DNA of 64,000 bases from Amycolatopsis pretoriensis (GTDB lineage: Bacteria; Actinomycetota; Actinomycetes; Mycobacteriales; Pseudonocardiaceae), in NCBI RefSeq assembly GCF_900107925.1, contig NZ_FNUJ01000021.1, positions 1 to 64,000 on the forward strand, given 5' to 3'. The position numbers were made by a program, and so were the translations under genes. The notes beneath the pieces are model-generated. The model saw only the letters and a program-made list of their open reading frames with translations. It was not told the origin of the DNA and searched no databases. This document shows, one piece after another, positions 40,609-49,158 of this stretch (its first letter is position 1; each line of letters opens with the position of its first letter).

Positions 40609-42822
40609 TCACGGCGGATCGGTGGCGGTCATGGCCTGTTTGAGGCGCGTGGCGGACTCGACGGCGCCGACGCAGTCGATGTGCGCGGACACGTACTGGT
40701 CGCAGAGCAGTTCATCGCTCAACCAGCTGTCGAACTTCTCGGTCGCTTTACCTTCGACCTTGCGGGCAAGCGCGTGGGGGTCCGGCGCGGGTCTCTCGGC
40801 CACCGTCGTCACCGCGGTCAGCGCCGCTTCGCGGGAGGTACCGACGAGCCGGAGCGCGGCATCGTCGACGGCGGTGTCCATTTGGGAGGCGTTGAAGATC
40901 GCGGCGAGGGTGTGCAGCCGGCGGTCACCGGTCCAGGGGAACAGCAGCGTGTCGGAGCCATCGGCGACGACCGGACACTTGTCTAGCTCGAGGGTCGCGT
41001 ACTCGCGTCGTGCCTGCTCGAGAAGCGCGCGCGACTGCTGGTCGAGGTAGGCAGGCGAGAGGTCGCCTTCGAGCAGTGTTCGCATCCTGGCCCGGACCTC
41101 CTCGTGTACCTGGCCACTGGACTCGCCCAGCCCCGGCGGCTTGCCGCCGGGGCTGGGCGTCAGCTGGACGACTCTGTCTTCTTCGTGAACCGCGACGACG
41201 CGCCACCGTTGACCGGCGAAGACCAGTAGCAGGCCTTCATACAGCGGGAAGTCGATCGGCATGGTGCCGAGCTGCCGTCCACTGTGGACGATCCGGTACT
41301 CCTCGGGTGTCTGGAACGCGGCGTAGAACGTGTAGTGGTTCACGGCCGGCTCACCGCGTCCGCTGAGCAGCAGAGTGCCGTCGCCGGCTTGGGTGAGCAC
41401 GTCCTTGGCGCCGAGGGTGCGAAGCAGCTCCGCGAACTGCGTTGTGGTGACGTTCGAGAACGGACTTCCGCGTCCGCACAGCACCCGGAACGCCTCAGCT
41501 GGTTTTGCGCCGCCGTGCTGGGCGATCAGGGACAGAAGTTGCTGAATCAGGGTGGACAGGTGCAGGCGGGACGGCTCGGGTGGCTCGCACCAGCGTCCGA
41601 GCAGCAGGTCGATCGACGCGATCGTCTGCACCAGGGGCAGCTGGAGGCGGTCGAGGAGCGGTGTCTCAGCGTCGATCGCCACCGTGGCGCAGTAGGCGCG
41701 GAGGATCGCGGGCTCGTCGCGACGCCCAGAGCGGCCGAGTCTTTGCCGCAGGGACGCGACCGACGGTGGCGGGCCGATCTGCGCGACCTGGGCGATGGCG
41801 CCGATGTCGATTCCCATCTCCAGCGTTGTCGTGCAGACGGCGGTGGTCGGTTTGGTCGGGTCCCGGAGCATCGCTTCGACGTCTTCGCGGAGCTCTTTGG
41901 CGAGATTGCCGTGATGCGCGTGGAACTCGTTGGGGACACCGTTAGCAAGGCTGCGGTCGGCGAGTTCGGCCGCGTAGAGCTCGACTCGTGAGCGTGCGTT
42001 GGCGAACACGAGGTTGGTCCGGCCCCGCAGGTTCGCGAACAGGTGGTCCGCTATACCGCGCACGGCCATGCTCGCGTCCTCGTCGGTGTCCGGTCGTTCG
42101 TCGACGTAGCTGCGCAGTTGGAGCCGCAGCTCTTGACCGCTCGCGGCGGACTCGAGGATCGTCACGCGGTCACCATGGTCGGGGCGAAGCTGGTCGGCGG
42201 CCAGGGACATGTCGCCCAAGGTCGCGGACAGGCCGATCCTCGGCACGCGTCGCTTGATGGCGATTTCGAGGCGGTGCAGCTGTGACAGCAGTTGAGCGCC
42301 GCGTTCGGTGCCCAAGAACGAATGCAGCTCGTCGACGACTACGTACTGCAGTGCCGCGAACAGCCGAGCGATTTGCGTTCCGCGCAGCACGAACATCGCT
42401 TCGAGTGACTCCGGGGTGATCAGCAGGATGCCGGAGGGATCGCGCAGCAATGCCTGCTTGCGGGTGCCGGCGACGTCGCCGTGCCAACGATGAGTCCGGA
42501 TTTCGAGGGCTTCGCACAGCTCCTCGGTTCTCCGGAACTGGTCGTTGATCAACGCCTTGAGCGGCCCGACGTACAGAGCCTGGATGCCCGGGCCGCTGTG
42601 GTCAGCAAGCTTCGAGCAGATCGGCAGGAACGCGGCCTCGGTCTTGCCCGCGGCAGTCGCGGCGCCGATCAAGACGTCGGTGTCGCCGCTGAGAATGGCG
42701 GGGATGGCAGCGTCCTGGACGTCGCGCAGCTCGCTCCACCCTTGCTGCCACACCCACCGCCGCACCTTCGGGTGCAGCAGACCGAAGTTGACGGCCTCAG
42801 ATGCGGAGGCTGGTGAGCTCAT
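40609..42822 (-). CDS. sngC: Lhr/BrxHI-like SF2 helicase (Shango helicase)
   Basis: 737 residues. DEAD/DEAH helicase motifs: Q-like 'LRDVQDAAIPAI', Walker A 'LIGAATAAGKTEAAFLPICS' (about 51-70), 'PLKALINDQFRR', motif II 'VVVDELHSFLGTERGAQLLS' (about 158), motif III 'LSATLGDM', 'VFANARSRVELYA', motif V 'CTTTLEMGIDIGAI' and VI 'RLGRSGRRDEP'. A C-terminal region of about 300 residues is specific to the Lhr/BrxHI group. Helicases of this type are partners of BrxD-like ATPases in type 2 BREX and of TerB proteins in Shango. The symbol follows my recollection of Shango naming. It overlaps the ATPase gene by 26 bases. Confidence 0.85.
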   Translation of the reverse strand: MSSPASASEAVNFGLLHPKVRRWVWQQGWSELRDVQDAAIPAILSGDTDVLIGAATAAGKTEAAFLPICSKLADHSGPGIQALYVGPLKALINDQFRRTEELCEALEIRTHRWHGDVAGTRKQALLRDPSGILLITPESLEAMFVLRGTQIARLFAALQYVVVDELHSFLGTERGAQLLSQLHRLEIAIKRRVPRIGLSATLGDMSLAADQLRPDHGDRVTILESAASGQELRLQLRSYVDERPDTDEDASMAVRGIADHLFANLRGRTNLVFANARSRVELYAAELADRSLANGVPNEFHAHHGNLAKELREDVEAMLRDPTKPTTAVCTTTLEMGIDIGAIAQVAQIGPPPSVASLRQRLGRSGRRDEPAILRAYCATVAIDAETPLLDRLQLPLVQTIASIDLLLGRWCEPPEPSRLHLSTLIQQLLSLIAQHGGAKPAEAFRVLCGRGSPFSNVTTTQFAELLRTLGAKDVLTQAGDGTLLLSGRGEPAVNHYTFYAAFQTPEEYRIVHSGRQLGTMPIDFPLYEGLLLVFAGQRWRVVAVHEEDRVVQLTPSPGGKPPGLGESSGQVHEEVRARMRTLLEGDLSPAYLDQQSRALLEQARREYATLELDKCPVVADGSDTLLFPWTGDRRLHTLAAIFNASQMDTAVDDAALRLVGTSREAALTAVTTVAERPAPDPHALARKVEGKATEKFDSWLSDELLCDQYVSAHIDCVGAVESATRLKQAMTATDPP

Positions 42823-44137
42823 CGGTGCCGTTCGGGTCGGAGACGTCGAGCTCGTCGGGCAGCGGCTCGAGGTCGGGGTTGGTTTCGGTGTCGATCGAGA
42901 CGTTCCCGAGCAGTTGCCGCCAGTCGGCGCCGGGGTTCTGGTCGAGCACGGCCAGGAGGTTGACGAACTCCTTGATGGTGTTGCGCGGGGTGCGGAAGTA
43001 GGCGTCGCCGATCCGGCCGGCGCAGTGCTGCATGAACGCGGCGAGCGCCTCGTCCGGGACGAGGTAGGAAGCGGGGTCGCCGGCGGCGTAGACGTGACGC
43101 AGGCGTTCGAGCAGCACGTGCATGTCTTCCGGGGTCAGGTTCGCCAGCCGCAGGACGGGGCCGGAGTAGTCGACCAGGCCGCCGACGGCGAAGTTGTTCT
43201 CGGCGAGACGGCTGCGGAGCGCTTCGTAGCTGTAGAGCCCGCGGCGGGTGTCCATCAGCATTTCCGGGGTGCCCCCGAAGCAGAAGCCCAGACCTTCGAC
43301 GTTGCCCTGGAGACAGTCGTTGACGATGCGCAGGACCTGCTCGTAGTTGGACTTGCGGGCGCCGGTGTGGGCGAGCTTGTAGAGGTTGACCATCTCGTCG
43401 AGGCAGACGAGCAGTCCGGAGAACCCAGCGAGCCGGACGAACCGGGCGATGAGTTTCAGATGGTCGTAGAAGCTGGTGTCGTCGACCATGGTGCGCACGC
43501 CCAGCGCCGCGCGGGCGTCGGTGCGGGTGGCGAACTCACCGCGCAGCCAGCGGACCGCGTCGGACTTCAGCTGCTCGTTGCCGGTGTCGTGACCCTTCCA
43601 GTAGGCGGCGATGACCTGCGCGAAGTCGTACCCGCCGACGCTTTCCGACAGCTGTTCGAGCCGGCCGGCGATCACCGTGGCCGGCGACGTCCCGGCATTG
43701 GCGGCCTCTTGGATCGCGGACGTCACGAACCGCTCGACGATGCTGGGCAGGGCGTTGCCGTCCGGGGTGGAGCGGGTGGCGATGTTGCGCATCAACTCGG
43801 CGTAGAGCGAGCGCGCCTGACCACCGCTGGCGTGCAGGCGACGGTCGGGGCTGAGGTCGGCCGACGTCGTGACGAGCTTGCGTTCGGCAGCGATGGACCG
43901 GACCAGGTTCAGGAAGAACGTCTTGCCGGCGCCGTACTCGCCGATCACGAAGCGGACCGCGGAACCACCGTCAGCGATCCGGGTGATCTCCTGGCTCATC
44001 GCCGAGACCTCGGCGGCACGTCCCACTTGGATGTGCTGGAACCCGGCGCGGGGCACCACACCGGAGCGCAGGGAAGAGATGATCGCGTCCCGGTCGCGGG
44101 GACGCAGCCGGGCGGGCTTGGGAGCGGGTGTGGTCAT
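42797..44137 (-). CDS. sngB: DUF2791 (BrxD-like) P-loop ATPase (Shango ATPase)
   Basis: 446 residues from the ATG at 44137. 'IISSLRSGVVPRAGFQHIQV' and 'GRAAEVSAMSQEITRIADGG' precede Walker A 'FVIGEYGAGKTFFLNLVRSI' (Lys72), the signature start of DUF2791/BrxD ATPases. 'GLLVCLDEMVNLYKL' is the Walker B (about 238). 'VGGYDFAQVIAAYWKGHD' and 'FCFGGTPEMLMDTRRGLYSY' are further family landmarks. BrxD-type ATPases occur beside helicases in BREX type 2 and Shango. The ATG overlaps the TerB gene stop. The symbol is from memory of Shango nomenclature. Confidence 0.88.
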   Translation of the reverse strand: MTTPAPKPARLRPRDRDAIISSLRSGVVPRAGFQHIQVGRAAEVSAMSQEITRIADGGSAVRFVIGEYGAGKTFFLNLVRSIAAERKLVTTSADLSPDRRLHASGGQARSLYAELMRNIATRSTPDGNALPSIVERFVTSAIQEAANAGTSPATVIAGRLEQLSESVGGYDFAQVIAAYWKGHDTGNEQLKSDAVRWLRGEFATRTDARAALGVRTMVDDTSFYDHLKLIARFVRLAGFSGLLVCLDEMVNLYKLAHTGARKSNYEQVLRIVNDCLQGNVEGLGFCFGGTPEMLMDTRRGLYSYEALRSRLAENNFAVGGLVDYSGPVLRLANLTPEDMHVLLERLRHVYAAGDPASYLVPDEALAAFMQHCAGRIGDAYFRTPRNTIKEFVNLLAVLDQNPGADWRQLLGNVSIDTETNPDLEPLPDELDVSDPNGTDELTSLRI

Positions 44138-46503
44138 CCGAGCATGTCCTTCACGATGTCCTGGTTGATCTCGATGGGGTCGGAGCCTTCGCACAGCGGC
44201 TCGTCGGTGCGGTCGTAGGCCGCGTCATTGAGGATTTCGACCGCGCCGTCGGGCAGCAGCCCGATTTCGGCGGCCAGCGCGTCGAACTCGGCGCGGCTCC
44301 AGGCGTCCTGTTCGACGAGCCGGTGGAACAGCAGGGTGTGCGCGGAATCCAGCCCACCGACCACCGCGTCCGAGGGAGGCGGTGGTGGGGGCGCGGGCTC
44401 GTCGTCGGCGAAGATCTCGGCGAGTTCGGCGGCGACCCGCACGGACTCGGCCCTCGTCCGCGCGAGTCGTTCCGGATCGAGGGCGAGGGTGGAGGGTCCC
44501 GCTGGACTCTTCGACGGAGCCGGGATGGTGCGGCCGGTCCGCTGTGCACCGGGGATCCGGGTGCTGGTCAGCTCGTCGGTCGACGTTGCGGCGGCGTGGA
44601 GGGTGCCGTACACCTCGCCGGGGTCGAGGCCGAGCGTGGTGAACAGCCGCTCGAGGGTGCGGATCTCGTCCGGGGTGACTTGGCCGTCGGCCGCTGCGAT
44701 AGTGGTGAGCAGTCGCCCGACCGCGGCCTTGCGGGACGTCGGGAGGGACTCCAGGCGCCGGCGCAGGACCGCGGGAGTGGGTGGTTTGGTCAGGACGAGT
44801 GCGGCGTGGGCGTCGAGCCGGAGCCGCTCGTCTTCACTGAGTTCGAGGTCGTCGATCGCCAGTTCCCGCAGCGCACGCCGTTCGGGTTCACTGACTGTGC
44901 CGTCCGCGGCGGCGACGAGCATGCCGAGGTTGATGATCGCGAGCGCGGCCGCGTACTCGGCGCTGGGTGCGCTAACGGGGGGATCCGCGCGCCGGAACAG
45001 GACCACCGACGACGTCGGCGTCGGGGTGTTCCCGCCGAAGCGCACGTCGGGTTCGATTCCGAGGCCGCGGTGTTCGAGCAGCTGGGCCACGGCGACGGCG
45101 TCGGCCTTGGCCAGTTTGCCGGTCTTGGCCGGCCACCGCGAGATCAGCTCCTGAGCCGAGGTGACGCCGCGGCCGTCGCTGCCGATGCTCTGCGCGGCCC
45201 ACGACCACACCGCCTCGGTCTCGGGGCTCGGCTTGTGGGTGACGCCCTCCGGCAGGAGCGCGATGGCCGCGGGCGAGCCGGCGCCGTCCGGGTTGCGGCC
45301 GAGGTAGCGGCTGTAGGCGTCAAGATCGCTGGTCACGTCTTCGACGATGTCTCGTAGCTTGGTGATCGGGCCGGTCAGCTTGCCGACGTCGGGCAGCTTT
45401 GTGTTCTCGAGCGTGACGTGGCCGTGGAAGCCGCTGCTGGCGGCGTAGTAGCCGACGGACAGGCGTGGCTTGTTCGGCTTGACGAGCATCCCGTCGCCGA
45501 ACTTCGCGCGGTAGCGCTTGGTGAACAGCTCCAGGAACTCGTCCGGGCAACGCACGGCGGGTGTCCGGAGGTGGGCGTCGGGATGGTGGCCGTACCAGGA
45601 CAAAGCCCAGTCGGCCGGGATCGGACGTCCGTCGACGGCCAATTGCGCCAGCCCGATCTTGAGCTCCACGGGCAACTCTTGGCTCCACTCGGGGACCGGC
45701 GGCGCAGCGCGGTCGTGCCGCACCGTGGGATCGAGGAGAGCGACCGCGTCGAGCAAGCCTTCCGCGTAACCGCGGAAGGAGCGGTTGCCGCGGTAGATCC
45801 GGAGCAACCGGCGCACTTCGCCCACCAGGGTCGCGAACTCCCCGTCTGCGTCGTCGAGGTCGTGGATCTCGGTCAGCAGGCGGCGTTCGAGACCGTAGAA
45901 GTACAGGAACACGTAACCGATGTAGGCGTTCGGGTTCGCGCGGCCACCGGCCAGCCAGGACACGTAGGCGCCGCGAGCTCGTGGCGAGATATCGGCGTAG
46001 CTGGGCCAGTAGTCCATCGACTCGCCCGGCCAGTCAGGGTTGCGCAGGTCGACCGCCAGCGTCAGGTCGATCAACGCAGGTTCGTTCCCGACGCCGGCCG
46101 CGTCGGGCATGCCAGTGCCGACGTAGAGCAGCCCGCCTCGCAGAGTCGTTCCCGCGACGACCACGTCCTGGCCTTGGGGAACCCACCGGTGAGCCGCGGG
46201 AGCGGCGGCTCGTCCGGGAGGGGACGCGGGTCGGCGAGGAGCCGGTGCCGGGGGCCGGCGAACTTGCGGCGCACTCGGGCGCAGGCTCTCCTGGTACGGC
46301 GACCGCGAAGCTGTCTGCGGTCCCGAGTACGGCCTCTGCGGAGCCGCAGGCCGGGGCGGCAAATCAACCGGGGAAGGTGCCGGCCGGGCCTGCGGACGCC
46401 CCGCCGGAGATTGTGGGGGCGTCGGAGCGGACGCCCGCTGTGCCTTCCGGACCAGCAGAGCCACAATGGCCGCCGCGAGGAGGAGTATCACCAGCGCTGT
46501 CAA
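44134..46503 (-). CDS. sngA: Membrane-anchored TerB_N/TerB/TerB_C protein (Shango core)
   Basis: 789 residues from a TTG at 46503 with GAGGGGG 5 bases upstream. One membrane helix (about 2-22) and a Pro/Ala-rich linker (about 25-105). Then TerB_N: 'GGLLYVGTGMPDAAGVGNEP', 'MDYWPSYADISPRARGAYVS' and 'NPNAYIGYVFLYFYGLERRL'. TerB: two D-G-x-V/Q helices, 'LVAAADGTVSEPERRALREL' and 'TIAAADGQVTPDEIRTLERL'. TerB_C at the C-terminus: 'LNDAAYDRTDEPLCEGSDPI' and 'EINQDIV'. TerB domains bind metal and associate with stress and phage-defence systems. First gene of the operon. Confidence 0.9.
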   Translation of the reverse strand: MTALVILLLAAAIVALLVRKAQRASAPTPPQSPAGRPQARPAPSPVDLPPRPAAPQRPYSGPQTASRSPYQESLRPSAPQVRRPPAPAPRRPASPPGRAAAPAAHRWVPQGQDVVVAGTTLRGGLLYVGTGMPDAAGVGNEPALIDLTLAVDLRNPDWPGESMDYWPSYADISPRARGAYVSWLAGGRANPNAYIGYVFLYFYGLERRLLTEIHDLDDADGEFATLVGEVRRLLRIYRGNRSFRGYAEGLLDAVALLDPTVRHDRAAPPVPEWSQELPVELKIGLAQLAVDGRPIPADWALSWYGHHPDAHLRTPAVRCPDEFLELFTKRYRAKFGDGMLVKPNKPRLSVGYYAASSGFHGHVTLENTKLPDVGKLTGPITKLRDIVEDVTSDLDAYSRYLGRNPDGAGSPAAIALLPEGVTHKPSPETEAVWSWAAQSIGSDGRGVTSAQELISRWPAKTGKLAKADAVAVAQLLEHRGLGIEPDVRFGGNTPTPTSSVVLFRRADPPVSAPSAEYAAALAIINLGMLVAAADGTVSEPERRALRELAIDDLELSEDERLRLDAHAALVLTKPPTPAVLRRRLESLPTSRKAAVGRLLTTIAAADGQVTPDEIRTLERLFTTLGLDPGEVYGTLHAAATSTDELTSTRIPGAQRTGRTIPAPSKSPAGPSTLALDPERLARTRAESVRVAAELAEIFADDEPAPPPPPPSDAVVGGLDSAHTLLFHRLVEQDAWSRAEFDALAAEIGLLPDGAVEILNDAAYDRTDEPLCEGSDPIEINQDIVKDMLG

Positions 46504-46779
46504 GAAACCCCCTCGATCGCACACCCTTGAGGCGACACACCGTCTTGTTCTCGGTGGGGGGATCGGTATCCGCCGAATGAGAGTTACCAACTTGATCGAA
46601 TCGTCACTGGCGGGCTCGGCATTCGGTTGGTCATTGACCTTTTGAGGATACTGAACGCGAATTTCGTTCGGGCAAGACCTGCTGAAGCAATCGACCGAGT
46701 TCGCCGCCTCACGACCGGGGGTGCCACGATGGGGCCGTGCCCGGCGAGGGCCTAATCTCGACCGACGAAGGGCGCAGCC
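46504..46779. other. Divergent promoter region of the TerB operon and DUF4238 gene
   Basis: 276 bases without a gene, clearly less GC-rich than the flanks between 46560 and 46690, as expected for a two-way promoter. A short imperfect dyad (GAACG-N7-CGTTC around 46651-46667) lies near its middle. I cannot pick a convincing -35/-10 pair on either strand. Confidence 0.5.
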
Positions 46780-47760
46780 TTGAGCGTTCCGCAAAAACAC
46801 CACTACGTGCCGCAGTTCCTGCTTCGGCGGTTCGCCGACACCAGCAAGAAGCTCCTGGTGCACCACACCGATAAGGAGGAGCGGCCCGGCCGGGTTCACG
46901 TGGGCAACCTCGCTCAGACCTTCCGCGGGCACACGCTGTACTGGCCTGGGCGCGAACCCGACCACGCCACCATCGAAAGCGGCATGGGTTCGATCGAAAC
47001 CCACACTGGCCGCGTCGTCGCGGACCTGCTGGCCGGTGGAGCGCGCAGCCCCGCGCCGGATCAGCGGGAAGTGCTCGGATTCTTCATCGCCCTGCAGTGG
47101 CAGCGTTCGCGCTTCCTCATCGACCTGCTCGTGCGCAGCGTCCTCGCCCCGGACGCACCGGTCAATGAACTCGAGCGGTCGCTCGGCATCCGGCAGATTA
47201 TGCATTCCGTGCTCTTCCCCTGGTTCGCACGGCTCGACGGAGAGATCGATCCAGGTGAAACCGCATGCTATGTCGCCGACTGGCTCCAGTACGGCCCTTG
47301 GCAATGGCGCCTCTACCGGCCCGATGGTCCGAAGCTCATCGTCGGCGACAACATCGTGTGCCTGTGGGGCCTGGCCGACGGGGAAACCAGTGAAATGCCC
47401 GAACCCTGGACGCATCACGGCGTGGGGGTCGGTTTCGGCAACTGCGGACGCGTCACGATGCCGCTGGCACCCAACCTCGGACTGATCATCCACCGGGACG
47501 GCCGGCCAGACCTGCGCAACCCCACGGCAGCCGAGTTCAACCGGGCGACTGTCTACAGTTCCAGGGAGTTCGTCGCCCACCACCCGGAGGGCTTGCCGAG
47601 CGCCGACCTGCAGCGAGCATTGCGCGAAGACCTCGGTACTCAGCGGCAGCTCCTTCCGATCATCATCGAAGCCGCGCGAAGGGCGGCCGAAGAAGACGCT
47701 CGCCAGTCGGACCGGCTGTTCCAGCAACTGTCGGAGACCGAGCCGAAGCCGTTCTTCTGA
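46780..47760 (+). CDS. DUF4238 domain protein
   Basis: 326 residues from a TTG start (GAAGGG 7 bases upstream). The opening 'VPQKHHYVPQFLLRRFAD' is the hallmark of DUF4238, followed by 'ALQWQRSRFLID' and 'LIVGDNIVCLWGL', where D and N recur in the family. DUF4238 proteins are widespread, scattered, and often found beside defence genes; activity unknown. It is divergent from the TerB operon and shares its upstream region, so the two may be co-regulated, though it could equally be an independent cargo gene. Confidence 0.85.
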   Translation: MSVPQKHHYVPQFLLRRFADTSKKLLVHHTDKEERPGRVHVGNLAQTFRGHTLYWPGREPDHATIESGMGSIETHTGRVVADLLAGGARSPAPDQREVLGFFIALQWQRSRFLIDLLVRSVLAPDAPVNELERSLGIRQIMHSVLFPWFARLDGEIDPGETACYVADWLQYGPWQWRLYRPDGPKLIVGDNIVCLWGLADGETSEMPEPWTHHGVGVGFGNCGRVTMPLAPNLGLIIHRDGRPDLRNPTAAEFNRATVYSSREFVAHHPEGLPSADLQRALREDLGTQRQLLPIIIEAARRAAEEDARQSDRLFQQLSETEPKPFF

Positions 47761-47865
47761 CTCCCCGTCGTGAGCCCAAGCAGGCAGGACTTGCGCCGGG
47801 GCTCGTGAGCGGTCGCCGTGGCCCGTCGCCGGTAGGGTGCGATCAAGAGACAGCGGAAGGTGGTC

Positions 47866-49158
47866 ATGGGATCGAGTAAGCCCCTCCTGCGTTCGGCTGT
47901 CCTCGCGGCGGTGTGGGTGCGGATCCCGGGGGTGGAGGTGCTGTCGTCCGCCGATGGTGGCCCGCTGACCCGTACCGTCAAGAAGATCATCGACCCGCTG
48001 GTGCTCCGCACCGCGGCGCGGCCGCGGCTGGGCCGCCCGCTGCTCGAACCGGCCGCCGCGGCGGAACTCACCGAACTCCTGCTGGCCGACGCGCCCCGGC
48101 TGCGGGCGACGGCCGCGTGGTTCACACACCTCAAGCGGCAGCGCCGGGTCCTGCGCATCACCGCGGGCGACCTTCAGGACGTATGCCTTCCCTTGGCGTA
48201 CGAGCTGGCGACGGGCTTCGGCATGCCCGGCCCGGAAGCGCCGGAGACGGCCGCGTCGGCGTTGCGTGAGTTGCACGGCGAAGCCGACGAAGCCGGCATT
48301 GCCCGGCTGACCGCTTACCTGGCCGATCCCCGGGTCGCGGCGGAACTCACCGCGGAGCTGCACCGCCGATGGCACGCCGAGGCGGATCACGGCCTCGCGC
48401 CGGAGGGTGCCGTGGCGCTGCTCGGCGAGTTCGTCGACGAGCTCACTGACACCACTTGGCGCGCTCTTGCGGACTCTGCGGCCGGGCACGCCCTCGGGCT
48501 CGCCCTCCGCCGGCGCGGCGGCACCGACGCAGTTCCCGGCCGGCCGGATCTCGGCCTGCAGCGCGGGGACCGGACCGCCGTCCCACCGTTGCTCCGCCGC
48601 GACGAAGCCGGGCCCGAACTGCTCGAACGCAGCGTCGAACGGCGGGTGCGGGCTACGCTGCGCCGGCTCCAGGCGGACGAGCGCGGTCGCGTCGAAAGCC
48701 TCGTCGACGACGAGCTCGCCCGGGTCGCCGCCGGCTTCGGTCTCGGGCTGCCCGCACTGGCCACCTGTTTCGCGCTCGGCGTCGTCCTCGCGCCCGCACT
48801 CCGGCCACTCGACGGCATCGCGGCCGGGAGCGGTCCGGAATTCGCACGGCAGCTCAACGCCCAGGTCGCGCGCGAAGGCTATGTTCTGCACGCCCGCCGG
48901 GCACTGGCGGGCGCCACGCCGCTCACCCCGCGTCCCGACGCCGAGCTCGTGCGCGAACTGCGGGAGTTCGCCAAGCAGTTCCTCGGCCGGTTGTGGATCC
49001 GGCTGCACGGCTTCGACGTCCGAGGCGACCTCCCCGCCGGCGCCGCGGACGTGCGGGACATCGTCACCGGCGTCGTGCGCTCGACCTCGCTGGACCTGCG
49101 GACGAAGGTGCGCCGCGCGCTCGTGGCCCGGCTGCCGGATCTGGAGGCCGTTTCGTGA
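47866..49158 (+). CDS. Orphan protein upstream of the CHAT protease, 1
   Basis: 430 residues from the ATG at 47866 (GGAAGGTGGTC upstream; a GTG at 47860 is possible). Strongly helical, Ala/Leu/Arg-rich, with long amphipathic helices ('AAAAELTELLLADAPRLRAT', 'AKQFLGRLWIRLHGF') and one hydrophobic stretch 'LPALATCFALGVVLAPAL' (about 305) that could be a membrane segment. No known domain. Overlaps the next gene by 4 bases, and that gene is one base from the CHAT gene, so the three probably work together; one of the two orphans may be the protease target. Confidence 0.7.
   Translation: MGSSKPLLRSAVLAAVWVRIPGVEVLSSADGGPLTRTVKKIIDPLVLRTAARPRLGRPLLEPAAAAELTELLLADAPRLRATAAWFTHLKRQRRVLRITAGDLQDVCLPLAYELATGFGMPGPEAPETAASALRELHGEADEAGIARLTAYLADPRVAAELTAELHRRWHAEADHGLAPEGAVALLGEFVDELTDTTWRALADSAAGHALGLALRRRGGTDAVPGRPDLGLQRGDRTAVPPLLRRDEAGPELLERSVERRVRATLRRLQADERGRVESLVDDELARVAAGFGLGLPALATCFALGVVLAPALRPLDGIAAGSGPEFARQLNAQVAREGYVLHARRALAGATPLTPRPDAELVRELREFAKQFLGRLWIRLHGFDVRGDLPAGAADVRDIVTGVVRSTSLDLRTKVRRALVARLPDLEAVS

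Noticed and set aside
42545..44218. A 557-residue plus-strand open frame
   Set aside because: It is antisense to the DUF2791 ATPase, whose family motifs are unambiguous; composition is typical of a shadow frame.
47773..47812. Short GAGCCC/GGGCTC hairpin after the DUF4238 gene as a terminator
   Set aside because: Only 6 pairs with a loop of over 20 bases; too weak to support.
46504..49008. A continuous minus-strand frame that extends the TerB protein N-terminally to 1624 residues
   Set aside because: It runs antisense through the DUF4238 gene and the first CHAT-linked orphan. Recognisable TerB-family sequence and a ribosome site begin only at 46503, so the extension is an open shadow in GC-rich DNA.
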